NCBI GenBank assembly: GCA_030631445.1
Contig: DAOVLD010000002.1
Span: 1-22,540 of the forward strand
Reading direction: 5' to 3'
Source: Bacteroidota bacterium
GTDB taxonomy: Bacteria; Bacteroidota; Bacteroidia; Bacteroidales; VadinHA17
Length of the DNA: 22,540 nt
Made by a program: the position numbers and the translations under genes. Every line of letters starts with the position of its first letter. Position 1 is the stretch's first letter. This document shows, one piece after another, positions 1 through 7,079 of this stretch. The notes below the pieces were generated by a model. That model had not been told where the DNA came from. It saw only the letters and a list, made by a program, of their open reading frames with translations, and searched no databases.

Positions 1-240
1 CATTTTAGCACTTTAAACTTTAGGCACTGAATAGTTGCCATAATTATATTTCATAAAAATATATAGATAAATTTGGCTAAAATGCTTATAAATACTGGTT
101 ATATGGGATTTTTTCAACACTCCGCAAAGTCGTGCCAATTATAGCCCAACAGTCAGAATAACAGTAGAATAGATCGTGATATCTGACATCTTACTAATCA
201 TTTGTACGAAATATCTTTTCCTCTATTGTTAATAAATTGG

Positions 241-272
241 TTTATATGCGGTGTTCCTTTTGTTTATATTTG
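241..272 (+). promoter_or_regulatory. Candidate Bacteroidota promoter for parE
   Basis: A TATATTTG octamer at 265-272 matches the Bacteroidota -7 consensus TAnnTTTG exactly. A weak upstream element, TTTA at 241-244, lies 20 bp before it. The predicted transcript would begin about 10 bases before the parE ATG at 289, a short leader with no clear Shine-Dalgarno. The rest of 1-240 is AT-rich and holds no gene, RNA gene or strong repeat that I can support. The call rests on one good box and position only. Confidence 0.35.
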
Positions 273-288
273 CAGAAATTAGGAAAAA

Positions 289-2130
289 ATGGAAACCAGG
301 TATTCGGAAGATACAATAAAAACGCTGGATTGGAAGGAGCATATCCGCCGCCGACCGGGTATGTATATCGGGAAATTGGGTGACGGATCATCCCAGGATG
401 ACGGAATTTATGTTTTGTTGAAAGAGGTATTTGACAACTCGGTTGATGAGTTTATGATGGGATATGGGAAATCGATAGATATAACCATTAAGGAAAGATC
501 TGTTAAAATCCGTGATTTCGGTAGAGGTATCCCGTTAGGCAAACTGGTTGACGTTGCTTCGAAAATGAATACCGGCGCCAAATATGATTCAAAAGTGTTT
601 AAAAAAACGGTTGGTCTGAATGGCGTTGGAATAAAAGCCGTTAACGCGTTATCAGATAAATTTATTATTCAATCGATACGAGAGGGAAAACTTAAAGAGG
701 CTGAGTTTGCAAAAGGCGAACTGATAAGGGACGAAGAGCTTAAACCTACTGAAGAAGATAATGGTGTTATAGTAACATTCATCCCCGATAACAACATGTT
801 TGGGAAGTATCATTATACTTCGGAATATGTTGAGAATATGATGTGGAATTATGTTTACCTGAATACCGGGCTTACAATAAATTTCAACGGTGAAAAAATC
901 CGTTCAAAGAATGGCTTGCTAGATTTATTGAATAATAACATGAATTCTTCCGGTATTTATCCTGTTATTCATTTGAAAAACAGCGACATAGAGGTTGCGT
1001 TTACTCATGGGAATCAATATGGTGAGGAATATCATGCTTTTGTTAACGGACAGCATACAACACAAGGGGGGACACACCTTTCGGCTTTCAAGGAGACATT
1101 TGTAAAAGTTATCAGGGAATTTTACAAGAAAGATTTCGAACCGTCAGATATTCGTGCCAGTATAATTGCAGCATTCAGTGTAAAAATTGAAGAGCCGGTT
1201 TTTGAATCGCAAACCAAAACCAAGCTGGGATCCAAAAATATGTCTCCTGATGGACCTACAGTCAGGAATTTTATTAATGACTTTAATAAAACTTATCTTG
1301 ATAATTATCTTCATAAACATCCTGAGATAGCAGACCTCCTTCTGAAAAAAATACTGGATTCGGAAAAAGAGCGTAAAGCGATCTCAAGTGTGAAAAAACT
1401 TGCCCGAGAACGTGCAAAAAAAGCTAACCTTCATAATAAAAAACTCAGAGATTGCAGGATCCATTATAACTCGAAAGATAACCGCAGGCTGAATACCACA
1501 ATTTTTATTACAGAGGGAGACTCAGCAAGCGGGTCTATTACAAAATCGAGAAATGTTGAAACACAAGCTGTTTTCAGCCTTAAGGGGAAGCCTCTCAATA
1601 CATTTGGGTTATCCAAAAAGATTGTATACGAGAATGAGGAATTTAACCTTCTTCAGGCAGCGCTTAATATTGAGGATGGTCTTGAAAACCTTCGATACAA
1701 TAATGTTGTAATTGCCACTGATGCAGATGTTGACGGTATGCACATCAGGTTATTACTTATAACATTCTTCCTGCAGTTTTTCCCCGATCTTGTGAAACGA
1801 GGACATCTTTATATTTTACAAACTCCCCTGTTCAGGGTAAGAAATAAAAAAGAGACTATTTATGCATACAGCAATGATGAAAAGGAAATAGCATTGAAAA
1901 AGCTTGATGGGAAAATTGAAATAACCAGGTTTAAAGGTTTAGGAGAGATATCACCTGATGAGTTTAAACATTTTATCGGGAAAAGTATACGCCTTGATCC
2001 TGTCCGGTTGAAGAAGGAAGATATTGTTCCCGAATTCCTTTCATTTTATATGGGAAAAAATACCCCCGAAAGACAGGATTTTATCATCGAAAACCTAAGA
2101 GTTGAGGAAGTATTGGAGAAGAGCTTATAG
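289..2130 (+). CDS. parE: DNA topoisomerase IV subunit B (ParE)
   Basis: ATPase subunit of topoisomerase IV, a cytoplasmic type IIA topoisomerase that with ParC decatenates replicated chromosomes and relaxes supercoils. The 613 residues fit the short ParE/GyrB form. The GHKL ATPase comes first: KEVFDN with the likely catalytic Glu46, the IRDFGRGIP nucleotide loop around residues 75-82, and the ATP lid [11 protein letters not shown] at 111-121. The transducer follows. The TOPRIM metal site is EGDSASG at 409-415 (Glu409) plus ATDADVDG with Asp478, Asp480 and Asp482, and the ParE-type RFKGLGE motif lies near the C terminus. The ATG start sits just after a TAnnTTTG box. parC follows 250 bp downstream on the same strand, as expected for a topoisomerase IV pair rather than gyrase. 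No odd residues were seen. Confidence 0.95.
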   Translation: METRYSEDTIKTLDWKEHIRRRPGMYIGKLGDGSSQDDGIYVLLKEVFDNSVDEFMMGYGKSIDITIKERSVKIRDFGRGIPLGKLVDVASKMNTGAKYDSKVFKKTVGLNGVGIKAVNALSDKFIIQSIREGKLKEAEFAKGELIRDEELKPTEEDNGVIVTFIPDNNMFGKYHYTSEYVENMMWNYVYLNTGLTINFNGEKIRSKNGLLDLLNNNMNSSGIYPVIHLKNSDIEVAFTHGNQYGEEYHAFVNGQHTTQGGTHLSAFKETFVKVIREFYKKDFEPSDIRASIIAAFSVKIEEPVFESQTKTKLGSKNMSPDGPTVRNFINDFNKTYLDNYLHKHPEIADLLLKKILDSEKERKAISSVKKLARERAKKANLHNKKLRDCRIHYNSKDNRRLNTTIFITEGDSASGSITKSRNVETQAVFSLKGKPLNTFGLSKKIVYENEEFNLLQAALNIEDGLENLRYNNVVIATDADVDGMHIRLLLITFFLQFFPDLVKRGHLYILQTPLFRVRNKKETIYAYSNDEKEIALKKLDGKIEITRFKGLGEISPDEFKHFIGKSIRLDPVRLKKEDIVPEFLSFYMGKNTPERQDFIIENLRVEEVLEKSL

Positions 2131-2163
2131 ATATGTGATCTTCAGGCAGGAAAAACAAAAAAA

Positions 2164-2216
2164 TTTATTTCACCCTGTGAAATAAATCGGAGATTTAGCT
2201 TTGCTATTTCACAGGG
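2164..2216. repeat. Overlapping, mutually exclusive inverted repeats between parE and parC
   Basis: Three related arms occur in a row. TTTATTTCAC (2164-2173) and GTGAAATAAA (2177-2186) form a perfect 10-bp stem with a 3-base loop. CCCTGTGAAATA (2173-2184) also pairs perfectly over 12 bp with TATTTCACAGGG (2205-2216). The middle arm is shared, so only one hairpin can form at a time, an attenuator-like layout. No T tract follows either stem, so a classic intrinsic terminator is not supported. It could equally be an intergenic repeat or a regulator site. The remaining gap to 2380 is AT-rich with repeated TTGTTATTTG-like words and no gene. Confidence 0.5.
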
Positions 2217-2380
2217 CAGGTAAATTACAATATTCAAAAATCCAATGATCAAAACGGTTTCGGTCATTTTTAAAATTGATATTTGGATATTATTTGTTAT
2301 TTGTTTTTTGTTATTTGGTACTTTATTTGCGATAATGCTTGACTTTATGGACAGACACTAAATAGTTTGGTCCTGTTTTT

Positions 2381-5038
2381 ATGGACTATGAACTTATGAA
2401 AGAAAGTGATAATAATAATAATGTGAGTGAAAAGATCAGGTCAAACGGAGAACTACCCGGCTGGATACAAACCAATGGAGACCTTCACAAAATGGCAAAC
2501 CTGTCAGGGATGTACCAGGATTGGTTCCTTGACTATGCTTCTTATGTAATTCTTGAAAGGGCTGTGCCTTATATTTCCGATGGATTAAAGCCTGTTCAGA
2601 GACGGATCCTGCATGCAATGAAACGGATGGATGATGGAAGGTATAATAAGGTGGCAAATATTATCGGACATACTATGCAATTCCATCCTCATGGAGATGC
2701 ATCAATTGGAGATGCTCTTGTTCAACTGGGACAAAAAGAGCTTTTAATTGATGCCCAGGGAAATTGGGGTAATGTACTAACAGGTGACAGCGCCGCTGCT
2801 CCAAGATATATCGAAGCAAGGTTGTCTAAATTTGCACTGGATGTAGTTTTTAGTCCAAAAATAACAGACTGGAAAAATTCATACGATGGCAGGAACAAAG
2901 AACCTAAAATGCTTCCGGTAAAATTCCCTCTGCTACTTACTCAAGGTGTTGAAGGAATTGCAGTAGGTTTGGCATCAAAAATACTGCCTCACAATTTTAA
3001 TGAACTTATTGATGCTTCTGTTAACTATCTTCAGAGGAAACCTTTTGAAATATTTCCTGACTTTTTAACAGGTGGATGGGCTGATTTTTCTAAATATAAT
3101 GATGGTTTAAGGGGAGGAGTAGTGCGGTTAAGAACAAGAATAACCAAACGGGATAATAAAAGTTTGGTTATTACCGATCTGCCTTATGGAAAAACAACAA
3201 CGGTACTGATTGATTCTATTCTTAAAGCAAATGATAAGGGAAAAATAAAGATTAAAAAGATAGATGATAATACAGCAGATAAAGTAGAAATAATTGTTTA
3301 TCTGGCGGCTGGCACATCAACAGATAAAACCATTGATGCCCTGTATGCTTTTACGGATTGTGAAATTTCAATCTCACCAAACTCCTGTGTGATTAAGGAT
3401 GACAAACCGGTTTTCCCAGGAGTTAACGAAATGCTGAAGTATTCTGCAAATAATACTGTTAACCTGCTGACAAAAGAACTTGAAATAAGGAAACAGGAAC
3501 TTGAAGATTCCTGGCATTTATCTTCACTCGAAAAAATCTTTATTGAGAACAGGATATATATTGATATAGAAGATTGTGAAACCTGGGAATCTATTATCAA
3601 GACAATTGACAAAGGACTGGAACCTTTTAAGAAATATCTTGTCAGAGAAGTTATTAGAGACGATATTATTCATCTGACAGAGATCAAAATTAAAAGAATT
3701 TCAAAATATGATTCAAAAAAGGCAGATGAATATATAAAAGGACTTGAGGCAGAAATTGATGAAGTAAAAAATCATCTTGCAAATATTATCCCATTCACCA
3801 TTAATTATTTCAAACAGATAAAGAAAAAGTACGGCAAGGGGAAAGAGAGAAAGACAGAGATCAGGAATTTTGATACAATTGTTGCCGCGAAAGTTGCAGC
3901 ATCTAATGCCAAATTATTTGTTAACCGTAAAGAAGGTTTTATTGGCACAGGATTGAAAAAGGATGAATTTGTTTGTGATTGCTCTGATATTGACGATATC
4001 ATTATTTTCCGTGGGGATGGAGCTTATATTGTTTCAAAGGTTGAGGATAAAAAATTTGTAGGGAAAGATATTATTCATGTTGCAATTTTTAAAAAGAATG
4101 ACAAACGCGGGATATTCAACGTAGTTTACAGGGATGGAAGAATGGGGAATACCATGATAAAACGATGTGCTATAACATCTGTTACCCGTGATAAGGAATA
4201 TCATATTACCAAAGGGACACCTAATTCAAAATTACTCTACTTTAGTTCAAATCCTAATGGAGAAGCGGAGGTTATTAAAGTTTCCCTTAAACCGAAACCA
4301 CGCCTGAAAAAAACTGTTATTGAATTTGATTTTAGCGAATTGGCAATTAAGGGGAAGGGTTCAATAGGCAATATTCTTACAAAACATGCGGTTCAAAAAA
4401 TATTAATGAAAGAAAAAGGGGAATCTACTTTGGGGGGGCGTAAAATCTGGTATGATGAGGAGGTTAACCGTTTGAATGCTGAAGGTTATGGCAGGTTTTT
4501 AGGAGAATTCAGCAACGATAACAAAATTTTAGTAATGACCAGAAGTGGAATGTATCGCTTAGCTTCCTATGATTTGAATAACCATTTTGAGGATGATGTT
4601 TTGCTGCTCGAAAAGTTTAAACCTCAGAAAATATTCTCTGTTATTTACTGGGATGCTGAGCAGGAATTTTACTATGTTAAAAGGTTTATTATTGACCCTG
4701 TTACAAAGTTAGTTGATTTTTTGAATGAGAATCACGAAACTAAACTAATAAGTGTTACTGAGGTTGAATATCCCCGTTTTGAAATTGAATTCGGGGGAAA
4801 GAATAAAAACAAGGACAATGAGATTATAGAAGTAGCTGAATTTATTGGTGTTAAAAGTTATAAAGCAAAGGGGAAAAGGTTGTCCAATTTTTATGTTGAA
4901 AACATCAATGAAATGGAGCCTGTAGTTAAAAACGAAAGTAAAATTGATTCAGTGGAGCAAATTGATGAAGAAGACAAATCTGAATTTGCCACCGGTAACC
5001 AAAACGAAGATTCAGGGCAAATGCGACTTGAAATGTAA
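2381..5038 (+). CDS. parC: DNA topoisomerase IV subunit A (ParC)
   Basis: DNA breakage-reunion subunit of topoisomerase IV, partner of the ParE encoded just upstream. The 885 residues fit Bacteroidota ParC. The N-terminal region starts around residue 45 with DYASYVILERAVP and the DGLKPVQRRILHAM signature. The winged helix carries HPHGDASIGDAL at 102-113 and the catalytic tyrosine Tyr143 in APRYIEARL. The tower and a long coiled-coil gate follow, and the region after about residue 510 is a degenerate beta-propeller-like C-terminal domain. The gyrase GyrA-box (QRRGGKG type) is absent, which favours ParC over GyrA. The tail is rich in Glu and Asp. The quinolone-contact serine position is Ala107. 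An alternative ATG lies 15 bases inside the ORF; both starts precede the first conserved motif by about 40 residues. Confidence 0.94.
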   Translation: MDYELMKESDNNNNVSEKIRSNGELPGWIQTNGDLHKMANLSGMYQDWFLDYASYVILERAVPYISDGLKPVQRRILHAMKRMDDGRYNKVANIIGHTMQFHPHGDASIGDALVQLGQKELLIDAQGNWGNVLTGDSAAAPRYIEARLSKFALDVVFSPKITDWKNSYDGRNKEPKMLPVKFPLLLTQGVEGIAVGLASKILPHNFNELIDASVNYLQRKPFEIFPDFLTGGWADFSKYNDGLRGGVVRLRTRITKRDNKSLVITDLPYGKTTTVLIDSILKANDKGKIKIKKIDDNTADKVEIIVYLAAGTSTDKTIDALYAFTDCEISISPNSCVIKDDKPVFPGVNEMLKYSANNTVNLLTKELEIRKQELEDSWHLSSLEKIFIENRIYIDIEDCETWESIIKTIDKGLEPFKKYLVREVIRDDIIHLTEIKIKRISKYDSKKADEYIKGLEAEIDEVKNHLANIIPFTINYFKQIKKKYGKGKERKTEIRNFDTIVAAKVAASNAKLFVNRKEGFIGTGLKKDEFVCDCSDIDDIIIFRGDGAYIVSKVEDKKFVGKDIIHVAIFKKNDKRGIFNVVYRDGRMGNTMIKRCAITSVTRDKEYHITKGTPNSKLLYFSSNPNGEAEVIKVSLKPKPRLKKTVIEFDFSELAIKGKGSIGNILTKHAVQKILMKEKGESTLGGRKIWYDEEVNRLNAEGYGRFLGEFSNDNKILVMTRSGMYRLASYDLNNHFEDDVLLLEKFKPQKIFSVIYWDAEQEFYYVKRFIIDPVTKLVDFLNENHETKLISVTEVEYPRFEIEFGGKNKNKDNEIIEVAEFIGVKSYKAKGKRLSNFYVENINEMEPVVKNESKIDSVEQIDEEDKSEFATGNQNEDSGQMRLEM

Positions 5039-5051
5039 TTCTGTTTGATCC

Positions 5052-5192
5052 TCCTTCTCCGCCAATTGGCGGATTCGGACTTCGACCGACATAGTCGGCT
5101 ACGTCCGACGAAGTCGGTGGACGAGAAGGAAGTGGTTAATTCCCCGATGGTTGTCGCTTATGCTCCAAAGCTTCAGCGACGGAGCACATCGG
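5052..5192. repeat. GC-rich multi-hairpin intergenic element between parC and aroK
   Basis: This stretch is visibly richer in G and C than its surroundings and is packed with inverted repeats. TCCGCCAATTGGCGGA (5058-5073) is a perfect 16-bp palindrome. TCCTTCTC (5052-5059) pairs with GAGAAGGA (5123-5130). GACTTCG (5078-5084) pairs with CGAAGTC (5109-5115). Two small CCGAC-3 nt-GTCGG hairpins sit at 5086-5098 and 5105-5117. Next, CCGATG (5144-5149) pairs with CATCGG (5187-5192) around two crossing helices, GTCGCT/AGCGAC (5153-5158 with 5175-5180) and TGCTCC/GGAGCA (5161-5166 with 5181-5186). It looks like one or two palindromic intergenic repeat units. It might also end parC transcription, but no T tract follows. 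Confidence 0.6.
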
Positions 5193-5237
5193 AATTTTGG
5201 ATATAGGGCTTGGCTTGGGATTTAATACCTATATATT

Positions 5238-5744
5238 TTGAGAGTTTTTTTAATTGGTTTTATGGGAAGTGGAAAATCTACTGTTGGGAGAAAGCTCTCT
5301 TCAGCGGCAGGATTGACTTTTATCGACCTGGATAAATACATCCAAATAAGAGAGGGCAGGACAGTTAATGAAATCTTCAATAATGAGGGAGAAGATTATT
5401 TTCGCCAAACCGAACACCGCGTGTTAAAGGAAATTATTGAAAAAGATAATTTTGTTTTAAGTTGTGGCGGCGGCACGCCATGCTTTTTAAACAATATGTC
5501 TATGATGAAAAAAAATGGGATTACCATTTATCTGCAAATGCCGGTTGGAGCATTACACTCACGGCTTCTCAATTTACCTGATAACAGACCTCTTTTAAAA
5601 GAAATTCCCGGGAATAAACTCAGAAACTATATTGCAATTACATTGAAAGAGAGAGAAAAATACTATAAAATGGCACACCATACGGTTGGAGCAATAAACC
5701 TTAAAATTTCATCTGTTGTTAAACTACTCAGGGAAATTCGCTAA
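5238..5744 (+). CDS. aroK: Shikimate kinase (AroK)
   Basis: Cytoplasmic P-loop kinase that phosphorylates shikimate to shikimate 3-phosphate, the fifth step of the chorismate pathway. At 168 residues it has the normal length. The Walker A is GFMGSGKST at 7-15 (Lys13). The shikimate-binding residues are Asp32 in IDLD, Arg56 in the YFRQTE motif, the GGG triplet at 77-79 and Arg117 in the RPLL lid. The late KEREKYY arginine lies near residue 139. The TTG start is chosen because the next methionine (ATG at 5262) would cut off the first beta strand, and a stop lies 15 bases upstream in frame. It is isolated from other aromatic pathway genes. Its last codons are duplicated 170 bp downstream, and a convergent transporter gene follows. 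Confidence 0.93.
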   Translation: MRVFLIGFMGSGKSTVGRKLSSAAGLTFIDLDKYIQIREGRTVNEIFNNEGEDYFRQTEHRVLKEIIEKDNFVLSCGGGTPCFLNNMSMMKKNGITIYLQMPVGALHSRLLNLPDNRPLLKEIPGNKLRNYIAITLKEREKYYKMAHHTVGAINLKISSVVKLLREIR

Positions 5745-5926
5745 AAGAAACGCTGAAAGACAAATTGAATAATGCCCGCCTGACCTGACGGGAAGGGAAT
5801 AATGGAATGATGGAATAATGGAATAATGGAATGATGGAATAATGGAATGATGGAATGATGGAATAATGGAATGATGGGAAGAAATTAAATGATATACTTT
5901 GGGATATTCGCTAAAAGAAACACTGA
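5731..5926. repeat. Direct repeat: copy of the aroK 3' end downstream of the gene
   Basis: The 26 bases 5731-5756, which span the last aroK codons and its stop, recur at 5901-5926 with two mismatches (A to T and G to A). The shared core is TTCGCTAAAAGAAAC. Both copies are followed by a related GATTGAATAAT-like or AATTGAATAAT-like string. The spacing is 170 bp and the octamer array lies between them. The simplest reading is a local segmental duplication of the gene tail in which the array later expanded; insertion of a segment with target duplication is less likely given the length. Confidence 0.65.
5797..5876. repeat. Octamer tandem array (GAATRATG)x10
   Basis: Ten uninterrupted 8-bp units alternate irregularly between GAATAATG and GAATGATG (order A G A A G A G G A G for the fifth base). 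The array lies in the gap between the convergent aroK and yhhQ genes. It contains no reading frame of its own and no spacer-like variation. The only difference among units is the A/G transition at one position, as expected for replication slippage followed by point change. A short CCCG/CGGG inverted repeat (5775-5792) precedes it. The array could vary in copy number between strains. Confidence 0.85.
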
Positions 5927-5967
5927 TTGATTAAATGATTGAATAATTATATTGTTACCTGTTTCGG

Positions 5968-6036
5968 GTTACGAGTTACGAGTTTTTTTTTGTAGACTGC
6001 CGACTGCCGACTGCCGACTGAAGACTGTTGACTGAT
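5968..6036. repeat. Two 7-bp simple-sequence arrays
   Basis: GTTACGA occurs twice in tandem at 5968-5981, followed by a run of nine T. Then six units of GACTGNN follow at 5995-6036: three exact GACTGCC, then GACTGAA, GACTGTT and GACTGAT. With the nearby octamer array, this 323-bp convergent gap (5745-6067) holds three unrelated short-period arrays and no gene. The T run could help end transcription from aroK, but no stem precedes it directly. Confidence 0.8.
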
Positions 6037-6067
6037 TAGTAGTAGCTTATATTATTGGCGAATGTCC

Positions 6068-6856
6068 CTACTCAGATAATTTTTCCCTTTCCTTGAATTC
6101 TTTGGCAGGATCAAGTTTTAAATATTTGGCTAGTAATTTTGTGCCGATATAAAAAGGGATTGTATCGAGCAGAGCAGCAACCATTTTAAATACATAGTTA
6201 GAGAGGATGAGAATTATTAACCCGTGTACAACAGTTTCACCCATTTTGATCATTATTGCATCACTGGCCCACAGATATGTAATAGTAATTACAGCGACTG
6301 AATCAACCATTTGACTGGTAAGAGTTGATCCGTTATTCCTTAACCATAGCATTTTCCCTTTGGTAAACTTTCTGAGAGCATGAAAGACATGTACATCAAT
6401 AAACTGTGCTGTTATATAAGCGATCATTGAAGCAATTGTGGCTCCAAAGGTCCATTTTCTTATTTGAAAAAATGTATGGTTAGGATCATCAATAGCAGGT
6501 AGCCCTCCTTCCATTAATTCAGGATGTGGTGGTAGTGCACCCCCCAGCCACATAAAAAACAGCACCCAGATATTTAATAGTAATCCAACCCACACAACCA
6601 TGGTAGCACGTTTTTTACCGTATAGTTCGCTAATGAAATCCGTACAGAGGAAAGTGATTGGATAAGGTAAAACTCCGATGAAAACAATAAAAGGGATGGT
6701 TCTGTCGAAAATTGTAAATGAAAGATCAATTTGCCTGGATATTCCCAGTATATTCAAAATGGCAAGCGTGCCTAAAAAAAAACCTGCAAGAATAATAAAA
6801 ACTATTTCCCGCCTTTTGTTGGTTATTTTATCAACTTTATCTCCAAAGTCAAACAT
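6068..6856 (-). CDS. yhhQ: Queuosine precursor transporter, YhhQ/VUT family
   Basis: Inner-membrane protein of the YhhQ family (DUF165), whose characterised members import queuosine precursors such as preQ0 or preQ1 for tRNA modification. The 262 residues carry about six membrane segments. The family signatures are present in order: CTDFISELYGKKRA at 71-84, AQFIDVHVFHALR at 150-162 and WLRNNGSTLTSQMVDS at 171-186. The charged motifs FISELYG and Q..D are those used to recognise the family. The N-terminal 18 residues and the C-terminal tail are charged and probably cytoplasmic. It is convergent with aroK and divergent from the transporter-HEAT gene. No queuosine biosynthesis gene lies in the window, and no preQ1 riboswitch is visible upstream. 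Substrate choice among precursors is inference. Confidence 0.88.
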   Translation of the reverse strand: MFDFGDKVDKITNKRREIVFIILAGFFLGTLAILNILGISRQIDLSFTIFDRTIPFIVFIGVLPYPITFLCTDFISELYGKKRATMVVWVGLLLNIWVLFFMWLGGALPPHPELMEGGLPAIDDPNHTFFQIRKWTFGATIASMIAYITAQFIDVHVFHALRKFTKGKMLWLRNNGSTLTSQMVDSVAVITITYLWASDAIMIKMGETVVHGLIILILSNYVFKMVAALLDTIPFYIGTKLLAKYLKLDPAKEFKEREKLSE

Positions 6857-6860
6857 TTTA

Positions 6861-6892
6861 TAAATATAATAGATTAATTAAAATATTTCCAA
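6861..6892 (-). promoter_or_regulatory. Candidate promoter for yhhQ
   Basis: Read on the minus strand, TTG (plus-strand 6890-6892) is followed after 21 bp by TATATTTA (6868-6861), seven of eight matches to the Bacteroidota -7 box TAnnTTTG at standard spacing. The expected transcription start falls at or next to the ATG at 6856, so the message may be almost leaderless. A nearby perfect inverted repeat, ATATTT-AAT-AAATAT at 6945-6959, could be an operator for either divergent gene, but its AT-only content makes it weak. Confidence 0.35.
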
Positions 6893-7000
6893 GAAAATGA
6901 CAAATAAAAAATCAGAACCTGGTAATTATTGCAGAAAATCGGGTATATTTAATAAATATCATGATAATTTCTTCGTGCAAACAGATAAATTGAGATAAAA

Positions 7001-7034
7001 TTTTGGAACAGTTTGAAATTATATACTATATTTA
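7001..7034 (+). promoter_or_regulatory. Candidate promoter for the transporter-HEAT gene
   Basis: TTTTG (7001-7005), then 21 bp, then TATATTTA (7027-7034) matches the Bacteroidota -33/-7 layout with one mismatch in the -7 box. The predicted start near 7040 gives a leader of about 40 bases to the ATG at 7080, but only about 10 to the TTG at 7050, which slightly favours the ATG start. Confidence 0.35.
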
Positions 7035-7079
7035 TTCGCTTATATCTGATTGGCTGATGATTTTTTTCAAAATACAGGA

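Noticed and set aside
1..3. CAT at the left edge as the start codon of a divergent minus-strand gene
   Set aside because: Only one codon would be visible, so no gene can be supported.
2216..2230. Intrinsic terminator after parE
   Set aside because: The hairpins are not followed by a T tract on the plus strand.
2381..5038. Gyrase subunit A instead of ParC
   Set aside because: No GyrA-box is visible in the C-terminal part and the upstream partner is ParE-like.
5153..5186. H-type pseudoknot from the crossing helices
   Set aside because: There are no bases between the third and fourth arms, so the loop that must cross a 6-bp helix has zero length. Alternative hairpins are more likely.
5797..5876. 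CRISPR array
   Set aside because: Units are 8 bp with no spacers, and no cas genes are present.
6857..6960. preQ1 riboswitch upstream of yhhQ
   Set aside because: The minus-strand leader lacks the short GC stem and A-rich tail pattern, and the predicted transcript start is at the gene start.
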